From Bacilli bacterium (GTDB lineage Bacteria > Bacillota_I > Bacilli_A > RF39 > UBA660): 30,130 nucleotides of DNA. Made by a program: the position numbers and the translations under genes. The notes beneath the pieces are model-generated. The model was not told the DNA's origin and searched no databases. It worked only from the letters and a program-made list of their open reading frames with translations. Every line of letters starts with the position of its first letter. The stretch's first letter is position 1. Location of the stretch: contig JAFWRK010000067.1 of the NCBI GenBank assembly GCA_017519965.1, positions 1-30,130 on the forward strand, read 5' to 3'. Below are positions 18,201-25,671 of the stretch, piece after piece.

Positions 18201-18241
18201 TTGGTTTACTTCTACATACCCTCTTAGTAGAATTTTGTAGA

Positions 18242-18778
18242 CTATTGGTCGACTTCATCATCATATCTTACAAAACAATATGTTCCAGTTACTTCTAACA
18301 TCCATCCGAATGCTGATCCATTATATATTTCTATCCCATATAATATTTCATCTGAATCAATTAATTTAGTTTCAGTAGATATTCCATCTACTACTGGTAC
18401 TCTTACACATTGTGATTTTTTTCCAGGACATTTACCTTTTTTAGGAATAAAATAAATTGTTGATTTTTTACCTTTAGCAGTTAATCCTTTTTTTACAGCT
18501 AAAGTCTTTTTTGTCTTTAACCAATCTTTTGAATATTTAAATCTTACATCATATTTATCTCCTTCTTTTGTATCAATATCTACTTTCATATAATCTACTT
18601 CCATTTTTCTTTTTGTATCCATTATTGTTACATAATCTCCACCAGAAGCTACATAATTATGAAAATCTACTTTTGAAACAATTTCTTCTGCTAAAACACT
18701 TTCTGTTAATACAAAAATAAATACTATTATGAAAACAAATACTATTTTCAAAAACTTTTTTGATTTACTATCTTCCAT
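18242..18778 (-). CDS. Small secreted protein, function unknown
   Basis: A protein of 178 residues. A basic N-terminus and hydrophobic core (FLKIVFVFIIVFIFVLTESVLA) look like a signal peptide with cleavage near VLA. The mature part is Lys/Asp-rich with two close cysteines (KGKCPGKKSQCVRV) and one near the end (GTYCFVRYDD). There is no sorting signal. The AAGGAGG ribosome binding site is strong. It is the outermost cargo gene, next to the right junction of the element, and has its own upstream region of about 110 bp that is shared with attR. No family recognised. Confidence 0.78.
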   Translation of the reverse strand: MEDSKSKKFLKIVFVFIIVFIFVLTESVLAEEIVSKVDFHNYVASGGDYVTIMDTKRKMEVDYMKVDIDTKEGDKYDVRFKYSKDWLKTKKTLAVKKGLTAKGKKSTIYFIPKKGKCPGKKSQCVRVPVVDGISTETKLIDSDEILYGIEIYNGSAFGWMLEVTGTYCFVRYDDEVDQ

Positions 18779-18877
18779 TACTATTCCTCCTTATATAAAT
18801 CAACTGAATCAAATATATAAATTTATATAGTTTACTTGAACCAATTACTAATCGAATTGTGTCGACTATATGGAGAT

Positions 18878-18900
18878 TTTTATTCACAGGTGCTGATAAA
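18878..18900. other. attR: right junction of the integrated element
   Basis: The element arm TTTTATTCACA (18878-18888) abuts GG (18889-18890), followed by host TGC and the half-arm TGATAAA (18894-18900). With attL this rebuilds an empty site with TTTATCA and TGATAAA each 3 bp from GG. It also rebuilds a circular junction with TTTTATTCACA and TGTGAATAAAA directly flanking GG. Confidence 0.85.
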
Positions 18901-19656
18901 GTTACTGCTGCTGTTTTATCTGGTGATGCTGATATTGGTTTTTGTGGAAGTGAAGCTACTATCTACGTATATAATGCAGGTGAAAAAGATTATTTAAAAA
19001 CATTTGCTCAATTAACTCAAAAAGATGGATCATTCATAGTTTCAAGAAAAAAAATTAAAAACTTTGAACTTAAAGATTTAATTGGTAAGAAGATTATAGG
19101 TGGACGTGCTGCAGGTATGCCTGAAATGACTCTTGAATATATCTTAAGAAAAAATAATATTGACTTAGATCAAGTTGAAATTGATACTAGCGTTGCCTTT
19201 GCTGCAATGAGTGGCTCTTTTATTGGGGGTAATGGAGATTTTGTTTCATTGTTTGAACCTACTGCTAGTGAAGTAGTTGATCAAGGATACGGATATATAG
19301 TTGCATCATTAGGTGAACTTGGTGGTATAGTTCCATATACTTCATATTCTGCTAAAAAAAGTTTTATTAAAGCAAATCCAGATACAATTGTATCCTTTAC
19401 TAAAGCAATACAAAAAGGATTAGACTTTGTTAATAGTCATGATTCATTTGAAATTGCAAAAATAATAAAACCACAGTTTGCAGATACTAAGTTAGAAACA
19501 ATAGAAAATGCTGTTGAAAGCTATAAAAATATTACTGCATGGCCTAAATCAACTTATTTTTCTAAAAAGTCATTTGACCATCTTCAAGATATAATGATTG
19601 AATATGGAATAATTGATAAAAAAGTTGATTATAATAGATTAATTTATGCAAGATAA
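18889..19656 (+). pseudogene. 3' fragment of the ABC-importer substrate-binding lipoprotein
   Basis: This carries residues 74 to 328 of the interrupted NMT1/SsuA/ThiY-like protein. It begins GADKVTAAVLSGDADIGFCGSEA, typical of the family's first lobe. It continues through FAQLTQKDGSFIVSRKK, DLIGKKIIGGRAAGMPEMTLEY and the C-terminal lobe to LIYAR. There is no ribosome binding site or signal peptide, and an open GTG at 18859 inside the element is not a credible start. The stop overlaps the ATPase start by 11 bp. Substrate is unknown; relatives bind taurine, sulfonates, nitrate or thiamine precursors. No inactivating mutation is seen, so the gene would be intact after excision. Confidence 0.92.
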
Positions 19657-20392
19657 AATAATACTTTCAGTAGATAGTTTATCTAAAAAATATCAAGATT
19701 TAGAGAATGAAATATTAGCTATTGAAGATATAAGTTTTAATCTTTCTAAAGGAGAATTTATATCTATTATAGGTCCTTCAGGTTGTGGTAAATCTACTCT
19801 ACTTTCTGTTCTTTCTGGTACTGATAAAGATTATAAAGGTAATCTTATTATAAAGAATAATACTAATGTTGGATATATGTTACAAAGTGATTGCCTATTT
19901 CCTTGGAGAACTATTTTAGATAATTGTTTAATTGGATTAGAAGTTAATAAAAAACTAACTAAAGAAAATATTAAGTATGTTAAATCTCTATTGAAAAAAT
20001 ATGAGTTAGAAGATTTCATGAATAAGTATCCTGATAATTTATCTGGAGGTATGAGACAAAGAGTAGCACTAATTAGAACTCTTGCTTTAAAGCCTGATAT
20101 ATTACTTTTAGATGAACCTTTATCAGCTTTAGATTCACAGACAAGATTAACTATTGGAGAAGATATTTTTAATATCATTAAAAATGAAAATATAACTGCT
20201 ATTATGGTTACACATGATATTGGTGAAGCACTTAGTATTTCAGATAGAATAATAGTATTAACTAAAAGACCTGCAAAAATAAAAAATATTTATTTAATAC
20301 CTTTTAATAATTTAGATTATTACTCTCGTAAATTAGATGGTAATTTTAATCAATTATTAGATCAGATATGGAGGGATTTAGATGTCTCCTGA
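19646..20392 (+). CDS. ABC importer ATPase (NitT/TauT family, SsuB/TauB-like)
   Basis: A protein of 248 residues with a complete ATP-binding cassette: Walker A GPSGCGKST (about 45-53), Q-loop YMLQSDCLFPW, signature LSGGMRQRV, Walker B ILLLDEPLSALD and switch His VTHDIGEA. The LFPWRT after the Q-loop is typical of nitrate/sulfonate/taurine/thiamine-precursor importers. The start overlaps the end of the lipoprotein gene and has no good ribosome binding site, so it probably depends on translation of that gene. With the lipoprotein split by the element, transcription and translation of this gene are likely reduced. The protein itself looks intact. Confidence 0.95.
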   Translation: MQDKIILSVDSLSKKYQDLENEILAIEDISFNLSKGEFISIIGPSGCGKSTLLSVLSGTDKDYKGNLIIKNNTNVGYMLQSDCLFPWRTILDNCLIGLEVNKKLTKENIKYVKSLLKKYELEDFMNKYPDNLSGGMRQRVALIRTLALKPDILLLDEPLSALDSQTRLTIGEDIFNIIKNENITAIMVTHDIGEALSISDRIIVLTKRPAKIKNIYLIPFNNLDYYSRKLDGNFNQLLDQIWRDLDVS

Positions 20393-21164
20393 AAGAAAAA
20401 AATATTTAAAAAAAATTAAAAGAGAAAAAATACTAGTTATTTTATTTAGATTTTTAATTATATTTTTATTCCTATTTGGTTGGGAACTACTAGTAAGAAT
20501 TAAATTTATAAATTCATTTCTAACATCTAGTCCTATGGAAATAATCAATACAACTTATAAATTACTTATTGATGGAACATTATTAAATCATATATCTATA
20601 ACTATGTATGAAATAATTATTAGTTTTATAATATCTTTTATAATTAGTTTTTTAATAGCTACAATTATGTATTTTGTACCAATTATTTCTAAAATAATTG
20701 ATCCCTATTTAACTATTCTTAATTCATTACCTAAAGTAGCTTTAGGTCCACTAATAATTATTTGGGCAGGTGCTGGAATTAAATCAATAATTATTATGGG
20801 ATTATTAATTAGTATATTTGTAACTACTATTAATATTTATACTAGTTTTATAAATACTGATTCAAAATACATTAAACTTATGAATACATTTCATTCTAAT
20901 AATAAAAATATTTTTCTTAAAGTAATAATTCCATCTAATTTTATAAATATTATAAGTGCTTTAAAAATTAATCTTTCTATGAATTTTATTGGAGTTATTA
21001 TGGGAGAACTACTAGTATCTAAAAAAGGATTAGGTTATCTTATTACTTATGGGTCTTCTGTATTTCATATTAATTTGGTAATTACTAGTATAGTTATTTT
21101 ATGTATAATGTCCTACCTACTGTATTCTTTAGTAGAATATTTAAGTAAAAAAAATATCCACTAA
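20382..21164 (+). CDS. ABC importer permease (NitT/TauT family, SsuC-like)
   Basis: A protein of 260 residues with about six membrane spans. The cytoplasmic coupling (EAA-type) loop reads NSLPKVALGPLIIIWAGAG, the hallmark of SsuC/TauC/ThiX permeases. The start is fixed by GGAGGGATTTAG and overlaps the ATPase end by 11 bp. It is last in the three-gene importer operon. Its stop codon lies inside a terminator stem shared with the converging ABC-F gene. The gene shows no damage, which fits either recent insertion of the element upstream or selection to keep the importer. Confidence 0.93.
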   Translation: MSPERKKYLKKIKREKILVILFRFLIIFLFLFGWELLVRIKFINSFLTSSPMEIINTTYKLLIDGTLLNHISITMYEIIISFIISFIISFLIATIMYFVPIISKIIDPYLTILNSLPKVALGPLIIIWAGAGIKSIIIMGLLISIFVTTINIYTSFINTDSKYIKLMNTFHSNNKNIFLKVIIPSNFINIISALKINLSMNFIGVIMGELLVSKKGLGYLITYGSSVFHINLVITSIVILCIMSYLLYSLVEYLSKKNIH

Positions 21165-21177
21165 TTTGTGGATATTT
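21152..21177. terminator. Bidirectional terminator between the importer and ABC-F genes
   Basis: A 10-bp stem AAATATCCAC / GTGGATATTT with a 6-nt loop is T-rich on both sides. The stop codons of both converging genes (about 21161-21164) lie within the hairpin. Confidence 0.8.
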
Positions 21178-22792
21178 TATTTTGTCTTATCAAAGTATTT
21201 TTATAATCATCATAATTACCAACGTAACTCTTTATATTCTTATTCTCTAAATAAACAATTCTAGTTGCTACTTTATTAATAAAGTATCTATCATGAGATA
21301 TTAATAATATAGTTCCATTATAATTATTAAGTGCTTCTTCTAGTATTTCTTTTGTATTAATATCTATATGATTTGTTGGTTCATCTAATATAAGTAAATT
21401 ATTTTTCTTTTGCATTAAACAAAACATTTTTAATCTTATTCTTTCTCCTCCAGATAATTTATTTAGTCTTACAAATACTCCTTCTCCATAGAATAAGAAT
21501 TTATATAATGCACTTCTTAAATTATCTTCTGGACCATTAAAATATTTATGGGCTTCTTCTAATACTGTTATTGTTTCATCTTCAAATATTATTTCTTGTG
21601 GTATATATCCAATTTCTATATTAGAACCTATTTTAATCTTTGGATTACCATTTATTATTTCTTTAATTAAAGTAGATTTTCCACTACCATTTTTTCCCAT
21701 TAAACAAACTCTTTCTTGATATTTTATAAATAAGTTTGTATTTTTAAATAATTCTTTATCTCCTATTGAATAATTGAATCTATTTAATTCTATTACATCA
21801 TTTCCACTTCTTTTATCAAATTCAAAGTTTAATGGAATTGTTTTCTTTTCATTAGGTTTATCTAATACTTCAATTTTTTCTAATCTTTTTTCTATTGATG
21901 CTGCTCTTCTAAAGAATTTTTCTCCACATGGATATGCTAATTTTCCATATTCTCTTAATCTTTTTATTGAACTTTTCATTGCATCAATTTGTTTTTGTTG
22001 ATTCTTATATTCATTGAATTCTCTCATTATTCTATTTTCATTTTCTTCTAAATAATAAGAATAATTACCATTAAATATTTCTGATTCTCCATTATCAATT
22101 AAGATTGTTTTAGTTACTACCTTATCTAGAAAATATCTATCATGAGATACTATTAGAATTGTTTTTTTACAATTCTTTAAAAAGTTTTCTAACCATTCTA
22201 ATGTATCAATGTCTAGATGATTGGTTGGTTCATCTAATAACATAATATCTGGTTCTTGTAATAGTATAACCATTAGATTAATAATAGTTTTTTCTCCTCC
22301 AGATAGTGTTGCATATTTTTTATCAATTAATTTTTCTACTTTAAATCCGGCTATAATTTTTTCTACTTTAGAATTAATTTCATAACCACCTAAACTAATA
22401 AATTCTTCTTGTAGATTAGTATATCTTTTAATTACTTTTTCTAAATCTTTATCTGTTGCAGTTGATAGTTTTTCTTCTTCTACTTTTAACTTCTTTTCTA
22501 ATTCATTTATCTTTGCAAATGATGAATATAAAATATCTTTTACTATTATGTTATTCCATTCTACTTTTGGTTTTTGTTCTAATACTGCAATAGTTGCATC
22601 TTTTCTTATTGTTATTTCTCCACTAGTAGGATTATCTTCTTTAGATATTAACTTTAATAATGTTGTTTTTCCACTACCATTTTGACCTATTAATGCTACT
22701 TTTTCATTTGTTTTTACTTCAAAACTTATATTCTTTAATACTTTTTTATTTCCAAAAGACTTTTCTACTTTATTTAAACCTATTTCTATCAT
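21161..22792 (-). CDS. ABC-F ATPase, probable ribosome-protection (antibiotic resistance) type
   Basis: A protein of 543 residues with two ATP-binding cassettes and no membrane domain. First cassette: GQNGSGKTT (about 36-44), LSGGEKT, LLDEPTNHLDI. The long interdomain linker contains RLREYGKLAYPCGEKFFRRAASIEKRLEK. Second cassette: GKNGSGKST, LSGGERIR, LDEPTNHID. This is the ABC-F layout. The linker and the inducible leader resemble the ribosome-protection group (Lsa, Vga, VmlR, CplR), which displaces lincosamide, streptogramin A or pleuromutilin drugs from the ribosome. The upstream leader peptide and attenuator strongly support regulation by translation-inhibiting drugs. Drug specificity cannot be read from sequence. 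Confidence 0.88.
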   Translation of the reverse strand: MIEIGLNKVEKSFGNKKVLKNISFEVKTNEKVALIGQNGSGKTTLLKLISKEDNPTSGEITIRKDATIAVLEQKPKVEWNNIIVKDILYSSFAKINELEKKLKVEEEKLSTATDKDLEKVIKRYTNLQEEFISLGGYEINSKVEKIIAGFKVEKLIDKKYATLSGGEKTIINLMVILLQEPDIMLLDEPTNHLDIDTLEWLENFLKNCKKTILIVSHDRYFLDKVVTKTILIDNGESEIFNGNYSYYLEENENRIMREFNEYKNQQKQIDAMKSSIKRLREYGKLAYPCGEKFFRRAASIEKRLEKIEVLDKPNEKKTIPLNFEFDKRSGNDVIELNRFNYSIGDKELFKNTNLFIKYQERVCLMGKNGSGKSTLIKEIINGNPKIKIGSNIEIGYIPQEIIFEDETITVLEEAHKYFNGPEDNLRSALYKFLFYGEGVFVRLNKLSGGERIRLKMFCLMQKKNNLLILDEPTNHIDINTKEILEEALNNYNGTILLISHDRYFINKVATRIVYLENKNIKSYVGNYDDYKNTLIRQNKISTN

Positions 22793-22814
22793 TTAACTCA
22801 CACCTTTCAATAAA

Positions 22815-22840
22815 AAAACCTATACATCTGTACAGGTTTT
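22815..22840 (-). terminator. Attenuator terminator in the ABC-F leader
   Basis: On the minus strand AAAACCTGTACA pairs with TGTATAGGTTTT (one G-U pair) and is followed by a T-run, ending about 20 bp before the ABC-F start. The upstream segment CCTACATCTGTA can pair either with this region (TACAGATGTA) or with an earlier AGATGTAGG, giving mutually exclusive folds. Confidence 0.85.
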
Positions 22841-22903
22841 ATACAGATGTAGGCACTATGAAAACAAGACACCTACATCTAAATTAATAAAGATGTGGTG
22901 CCA

Positions 22904-22945
22904 CTATATTGTGAATCCTTTAATTTGATTTGAATATAGTGTCAT
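22904..22945 (-). CDS. Leader peptide of the ABC-F gene (13 aa, MTLYSNQIKGFTI)
   Basis: A short open frame in the ABC-F leader, with an AGGAG site 8 bp before the ATG at 22945. An ATG two codons earlier is only 2 bp from that site. Its beginning (CACTATATT) is complementary to its end (AATATAGTG), so a ribosome stalled on the peptide would open a chain of hairpins leading to the attenuator. Leader peptides of this kind control erm and ABC-F genes by drug-dependent stalling. Translation and stalling are inferred. Confidence 0.75.
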   Translation of the reverse strand: MTLYSNQIKGFTI

Positions 22946-22965
22946 ACTCATCACTCCTATCGCAT

Positions 22966-22994
22966 ATTATACTATACTTGTATTCTTTAGTCAA
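22966..22994 (-). promoter_or_regulatory. Promoter of the ABC-F leader
   Basis: TTGACT (22989-22994), a 17-bp spacer and TATAAT (22966-22971) on the minus strand, close to consensus. The transcript would start about 10 bp before the leader ribosome binding site. Confidence 0.88.
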
Positions 22995-23004
22995 TTTAAC
23001 AAAA

Positions 23005-23027
23005 AAAGTAGAGATTTACTCTACTTT
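23005..23027 (-). terminator. Rho-independent terminator of the dehydrogenase-FIST operon
   Basis: A 9-bp stem AAAGTAGAG / CTCTACTTT with a 5-nt loop is followed by T's on the minus strand. The aldehyde dehydrogenase stop (TAG) lies within the stem. Confidence 0.85.
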
Positions 23028-24457
23028 AATACATTTTTTAATACTATTGTTTTAATTCTAGACATTTCTTGTAATGTAGTTGATATTCCTTCATTACCTA
23101 TACCAGAATGTTTCCATCCTCCAAATGGCATTTCTGCTGAACGGAAGAAACTTGCTCCATTGATAATAGCTCCTCCTACTTCTAGCTTATTTGCTACTTT
23201 GAAGGCATTATTCATATCATTTGTGATTATGTTTCCACATAATCCAAAACTTGATTGATTTGCTATTTCTATAGCTTCATCTATATTATCAAATCCACAT
23301 ATTGGAATTACTGGTCCAAATATTTCCATGTCTTTCATAACATCCATATCTTTTGTTACATCTACTAAAACTGTTGGTTCAAAATAAGCTCCATTTCTTC
23401 TACCACCAAAGGCAATTCTTGCTCCTTGTTTTAATGTAGTTCTTACTTGTTCTTCAACTCTTTCTGAAGCTTTTTCATTTATTAAACATCCAATTTCAGT
23501 ATTTTCATTCATTGGATCTCCAACTCTCATTCTACTGATTCTTGCAATTACTTTTCTAGTAAATTCATCTTTAATTGAATTATGTACTAAGAAACGTTTA
23601 CTAGCACAACATACTTGTCCAGTATTATATAATCTTCCCCATACTAATTCATTTACAGCTAAGTCTAGATCTCCATCTTTATCTAAGATGAAGGCATCAT
23701 TTCCACCTAACTCTAACATAACGTGTGTTAAATTTTGTGATGCTGTAGCCATTGTTTCCATTCCTACTGCTGTTGATCCTGTAACACTAACAAGATGAAC
23801 TCCTTTATGTCTAGCTAAAGCTTGTCCTACTATAGGGCCTTCTCCTGATAAACAATTTATTACTCCATCAGGTATTCCTGCTTCTTTTAATAATAAGCAA
23901 TATTTGTGTAATGTTAATGGGTTATATGTAGATGGTTTAACTATAACTGCATTTCCCATTATTAGAGCACTTGGAACCTTTTGTCCAAATAAATCACATG
24001 GAAAGTTAAAAGGTATTATACAAGCTACTACTCCAATTGGTTGTCTAATAGTATATTGTATTGTTCCTTCTTGTCCTGGTTCATTTCCTTCTGGAATAGT
24101 AATTCCATAAAGATGTTTTGCTCTTTCTATATATGCAGATACAAATGTTCTTGTATTTGCTATTTCTGCACGTGCTTCTCTTATAGGTTTTCCTGTTTCA
24201 CGGCATAATGTCATTGCTAGTGTTTCAGCATCTCTTTCTACAAGAGTTATAAACTTTTCTAATATTCTTCCTCTTTCGTGTAATGGAGTTTCTGCCCATC
24301 CTTTCTGAGCTTCTACTGCACATTTTACGCAATAATCAACATCTTCTTCTGTTGATGATGGTACAGTTGCTATTAACTGATTATTAGCAGGATTACGTAC
24401 CTCTATTGCTTGCCCATCAGTTGAATCTATTTCTTTTCCATTAACAAGGTTTCTCAT
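23021..24457 (-). CDS. NAD(P)-dependent aldehyde dehydrogenase (succinate-semialdehyde type family)
   Basis: A protein of 478 residues, the usual length for non-acylating aldehyde dehydrogenases. The cofactor region reads IIPFNFPCDLFGQKVPSAL and VIVKPSTYNP. Catalytic Glu is in LELGGNDAF and catalytic Cys in TGQVCCASKR. The motif EIFGPVIPI and the C-terminal MPFGGWKHSGIG are all in place. It oxidises an aldehyde to the acid; the exact aldehyde is unknown. It is last in an operon with a FIST-domain protein (8-bp gap) and an iron alcohol dehydrogenase, which together could interconvert alcohol, aldehyde and acid. Fermentative use or aldehyde detoxification is inferred. Confidence 0.93.
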   Translation of the reverse strand: MRNLVNGKEIDSTDGQAIEVRNPANNQLIATVPSSTEEDVDYCVKCAVEAQKGWAETPLHERGRILEKFITLVERDAETLAMTLCRETGKPIREARAEIANTRTFVSAYIERAKHLYGITIPEGNEPGQEGTIQYTIRQPIGVVACIIPFNFPCDLFGQKVPSALIMGNAVIVKPSTYNPLTLHKYCLLLKEAGIPDGVINCLSGEGPIVGQALARHKGVHLVSVTGSTAVGMETMATASQNLTHVMLELGGNDAFILDKDGDLDLAVNELVWGRLYNTGQVCCASKRFLVHNSIKDEFTRKVIARISRMRVGDPMNENTEIGCLINEKASERVEEQVRTTLKQGARIAFGGRRNGAYFEPTVLVDVTKDMDVMKDMEIFGPVIPICGFDNIDEAIEIANQSSFGLCGNIITNDMNNAFKVANKLEVGGAIINGASFFRSAEMPFGGWKHSGIGNEGISTTLQEMSRIKTIVLKNVLK

Positions 24458-24465
24458 TTTACCTC

Positions 24466-25653
24466 CTAATTCTTACCGAATGCTGTGAATGATAACATTA
24501 ATCCACCACAGATATTTGATGAATGTTCATCATATCCATATTCTCCAAATGTAAAGATAGTTATAAATGGTACACCTTTTGATTCTTTTACTAATTGTTT
24601 ATGTACTTCTTCAATTCTATCTCCAATTCCTAATTTTCTTCCACCACAGTGAACTAAGAAGTATGCTGCTGGTTCTGTATATAATTTCTTTCTAACATCA
24701 TTTAATGTAGCACCTGTAGAATTAATTAGTTCTTCTACTGTTGCTTCTAATTGGATAATTGCAGTTCCTGGTACTACTTTATTTCCTAATGTAATTGTAT
24801 CATCTGCTGTTGTTTTAGTTCCCATATCGTTACCAAACATTGGATGACGAATTACTGTTAAATTTCCTAATGGATCTTTTACTCCTAATGGCTTTGTTAT
24901 AGAAGCTACTAAAAGATTTTGTCCTTTTAAATTATCTGGTTTTTCATTTATCCATTGTGCATATTTCTTTAATGCAGATATTCCATCTATACTTACTAAA
25001 GTACGATTATCTTTTACTTCAGTTATAATACCTATATTTTTAGTTTCATTATATGCTCCAGTATAAGATGTTGCAATTTCGTTATCTGTATAGAAGAATG
25101 CTACTGCTACTCCATCTGAAAATACTTTATCATTACAGAATATTTTCCATTCTCCTTCTACTGTATCGTCTGCAGCACTTCCTCCAAACATTGGAACTCT
25201 TCCGATAACATCTTGAATTCCCATTAGATATTCTTCTTCTTCTTTTGGACTAGCTACCATATAGAAGTATCCTGGAGCTCTTGTAGTTCTTGCATTTTCA
25301 ACTGCTTCTATTGCAACTTTTCTACCTATTGCTCTTGGATCTTTTCCTGCTTCATGACATGCTACTCCAACTATCATATCTGGATCATCTAGAGTTAACA
25401 TTCCAGCAAATCCTTGCTCTGAAGTTATTATTCCTTCTGGTGTCATGATAGCTCCACTACTTGTACATCCAATAATTGGCATATCAGTTACACTTCTAAC
25501 ACCTTTTACTAATTCTTTAATATCATTTTTTACTGATGTATAAAGCATTCCTAATTTTCCATACTCCATACCTTCAGTTGCAATTCTAGCAGTTTCTTCT
25601 CCGGCTACATAGCTATCTATATCAATACTGCTTCCAACTTTTGATCTTAACAT
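24466..25653 (-). CDS. FIST-domain (FIST_N + FIST_C) small-ligand sensor protein
   Basis: A protein of 395 residues with no membrane segment. FIST_N hallmarks are MPIIGCTSSGAIMTPEG (about 58-75) and MFGGSAADDTVEG. The second half matches FIST_C (PAAYFLVHCGGRKLGIGDR and NICGGLMLSFTAFG at the end). FIST proteins are predicted to sense small ligands such as amino acids and are usually linked to chemotaxis or two-component signalling. Here no kinase or regulator domain is attached, and it sits between two dehydrogenase genes with gaps of 18 and 8 bp. That suggests a metabolic or regulatory role tied to these enzymes. Family call firm; role unknown. Confidence 0.9.
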   Translation of the reverse strand: MLRSKVGSSIDIDSYVAGEETARIATEGMEYGKLGMLYTSVKNDIKELVKGVRSVTDMPIIGCTSSGAIMTPEGIITSEQGFAGMLTLDDPDMIVGVACHEAGKDPRAIGRKVAIEAVENARTTRAPGYFYMVASPKEEEEYLMGIQDVIGRVPMFGGSAADDTVEGEWKIFCNDKVFSDGVAVAFFYTDNEIATSYTGAYNETKNIGIITEVKDNRTLVSIDGISALKKYAQWINEKPDNLKGQNLLVASITKPLGVKDPLGNLTVIRHPMFGNDMGTKTTADDTITLGNKVVPGTAIIQLEATVEELINSTGATLNDVRKKLYTEPAAYFLVHCGGRKLGIGDRIEEVHKQLVKESKGVPFITIFTFGEYGYDEHSSNICGGLMLSFTAFGKN

Positions 25654-25671
25654 CTCTATTTCCCCTCTCTT

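Larger units (their letters stand above)
12650..18890 (-). mobile_element. 6.2-kb serine-recombinase integrative element inserted in the substrate-binding gene
   Basis: Removing 12652-18890 (6,239 bp, one GG copy) restores an intact in-frame lipoprotein gene. The ends carry perfect 11-bp inverted arms, TTTTATTCACA and TGTGAATAAAA, each directly next to GG, and a serine recombinase gene lies at one end. Cargo, all on the minus strand: recombinase, repeat-rich membrane protein, SipW-like signal peptidase, TasA-like protein, secreted protein, membrane-anchored XRE regulator, secreted protein. I see no capsid, tail, replication, relaxase or transposase gene. It is therefore a non-phage integrative element or a decayed or satellite one. 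Current mobility is unproven because the recombinase is short. Confidence 0.88.

Noticed and set aside
18859..18890. A GTG at 18859 as the start of a separate substrate-binding protein
   Set aside because: No ribosome binding site or signal peptide. The first ten codons are element DNA, and homology begins exactly at the GG junction. It is the 3' part of the split gene.
12650..18890. The element as a prophage
   Set aside because: No capsid, terminase, portal, tail, lysis or replication gene is present in 6.2 kb. The recombinase alone is not evidence of a phage.
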